The notes under the pieces were generated by a model. It ran no database searches. It saw only the letters and a program-made list of their open reading frames with translations, and was not told the DNA's origin. A stretch of DNA of 64,000 nucleotides, taken from contig NZ_JAPCKI010000005.1 in the NCBI RefSeq assembly GCF_028680575.1, forward strand, positions 310,001 to 374,000, given 5' to 3'. The DNA is from Acidovorax benzenivorans (GTDB taxonomy: Bacteria; Pseudomonadota; Gammaproteobacteria; Burkholderiales; Burkholderiaceae_C). The stretch's first letter is position 1. Every line of letters begins with the position of its first letter. A program made the translations under genes and the position numbers. Shown one piece after another: positions 63,112 to 64,000 of the stretch.

Positions 63112-64000
63112 ATGGACAAGCTGCGCAACATGGAAGTCATGGTGGCCGTGGTCGAGGCTGGCAGTTTTGCCGCCGCTGCGCGTCAGCTCCACATCTCGGC
63201 GGTGATGGTGGGCAAACACATCCAGCAGCTGGAGACCCACCTGGGCGCGCGCCTGTTTCAGCGCAGCACGCGCCAGAACAGCCTGACCGAGGTGGGCGCC
63301 GCGTTCTACGACGACAGCAAGCGCGTGCTGGAGCAGGTGCGCTGGGCCGAATCGGCGGTAGAGCGTAGCCGCGCCGTGCCGCAGGGCCTGCTGCGGGTCA
63401 GCGCGCCGTTCACGCTGGGCAACCATGTCATCGCGCCGCTGGTGGCCGACTTTCTTCAACGCCATGACCAAGTGCGTGTGGACCTGCAGCTCACTGACAG
63501 CGTGGTGGACCTGGCGGGCGAGAGCTTTGACGTGGCCGTGCGCATTGGCCAGGTGGTGAATGAGGGCCTGGTGGCGCGCCCGCTGCGCCCCTACCGCATG
63601 GTGATTGCTGCTGCCCCTGCCTACCTGCAGCGCCACGGCACGCCCGAGCGTGCGGCCGACCTGGCCCGACACCAGTGCCTGAGCCATTCGGTGTGGCAGC
63701 GCCGGGTGGAATGGACGCTGCGCGATGGTAAAGACGAGTTCTTCTGGCCCGAAAACGCGCGCTTCGTTTGCAACCAGGGCGACGGCCTGCGCGAGGCTGC
63801 GCTACGCGGCCTGGGCCTGATCATGCAGCCCGAGGTGCTGCTGGCCGACGACCTGTCCAGCGGCGCGCTGGTGCCGGTGATGCAGCCTTGCCTGCCCGCG
63901 CCACGGCCCGTGCAACTGGTGTATGCGCCCGACCGGCGGCAATTGCCCAAGCTGGCGCGGTTTGTGGAATATGTGGTGGAGCGACTGGGCGAGGAAGAAC
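63112..64000 (+). CDS. LysR-family regulator, 3' truncated
   Basis: At least 296 residues; the frame is open to the window end. The N-terminal winged helix MEVMVAVVEAGSFAAAARQLHISAVMVGKHIQQLETHLGARLFQRSTRQNSLTEVG is typical, and RVSAPFTLGNHVIAPLVADFL starts the effector domain. It belongs to the large group of LysR proteins divergent from oxidoreductases. The effector is unknown. Confidence 0.9.
   Translation, partial: MDKLRNMEVMVAVVEAGSFAAAARQLHISAVMVGKHIQQLETHLGARLFQRSTRQNSLTEVGAAFYDDSKRVLEQVRWAESAVERSRAVPQGLLRVSAPFTLGNHVIAPLVADFLQRHDQVRVDLQLTDSVVDLAGESFDVAVRIGQVVNEGLVARPLRPYRMVIAAAPAYLQRHGTPERAADLARHQCLSHSVWQRRVEWTLRDGKDEFFWPENARFVCNQGDGLREAALRGLGLIMQPEVLLADDLSSGALVPVMQPCLPAPRPVQLVYAPDRRQLPKLARFVEYVVERLGEEE

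Noticed and set aside
1..64000. CRISPR arrays, rRNA operons, insertion sequences, prophage
   Set aside because: No regularly spaced identical repeats, rRNA-like sequence, transposase, integrase or phage structural gene was seen.

Overview
The window is high-GC bacterial DNA with the gene order and protein flavour of a Comamonadaceae betaproteobacterium, most like Acidovorax. This rests on family recognition (yqgE-ruvX-pyrR-pyrB-pyrC' order, Bug/TctC and TRAP transport, pcaIJF, the dispersed repeats) and not on a database search. Coding density is high. I see no rRNA, insertion sequence, prophage or CRISPR array. One tRNA gene, tRNA-Arg(CCU), is present.

Layout. 1-4435: yqgE (5' truncated), ruvX, pyrR, pyrB, a catalytically degenerate pyrC' and an acyltransferase, all on +. 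4612-8751: a Yip1-family membrane protein and a ferric-type ABC transporter (ATPase on -, fused permease on +) with no binding protein beside it. 8789-14922 (-): an orphan hybrid-less sensor kinase, then a PepSY membrane protein, a TonB-dependent receptor and a DUF2946-like protein. 15091-26229: a hexuronate catabolic locus with semialdehyde dehydrogenase, GntR regulator, uronate dehydrogenase, SMP-30 lactonase, TRAP transporter and galactarate dehydratase, followed by an EamA exporter and aldose 1-epimerase; GntR-type operators lie in both intergenic regions. 26306-32381: a catalase-fold protein, a DegP/DegQ protease, an ABC solute-binding protein and a two-component pair. 32610-35984: a PanE-like reductase, Lrp regulator, EamA exporter and spermidine-synthase-fold protein.

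36207-43759 (-) is the main accessory region: a type I restriction-modification operon hsdM-hsdS-fic-hsdR. A Fic AMP-transferase with an N-terminal self-inhibitory motif and C-terminal winged helix sits between the specificity and restriction genes. Its leader carries two different pairs of tandem palindromes. Two unrelated dispersed repeats are inserted in frame, one in HsdM and one in HsdR. The tRNA-Arg gene lies just upstream.

44066-56794: tamB-tamA (TamA with an apparent lipobox), a MoxR ATPase/VWA operon with a GNAT protein, a dihaem cytochrome c, a Na+/H+ antiporter behind a candidate cation riboswitch, a DUF1841 protein and a small membrane protein. 56854-62279: IclR regulator divergent from pcaI-pcaJ-pcaF, with an SDR and a Bug binding protein. 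62378-64000: an SDR divergent from a LysR regulator cut by the window end.

A dispersed palindromic repeat (family A here: core CTAGCGCTTAT and its complement) occurs about nine times, including inside hsdR, at the 3' end of the GNAT gene and at the pcaI/pcaJ junction, where it appears to supply the ribosome binding site. A second family (B) occurs twice and a third (C) once, inside hsdM.
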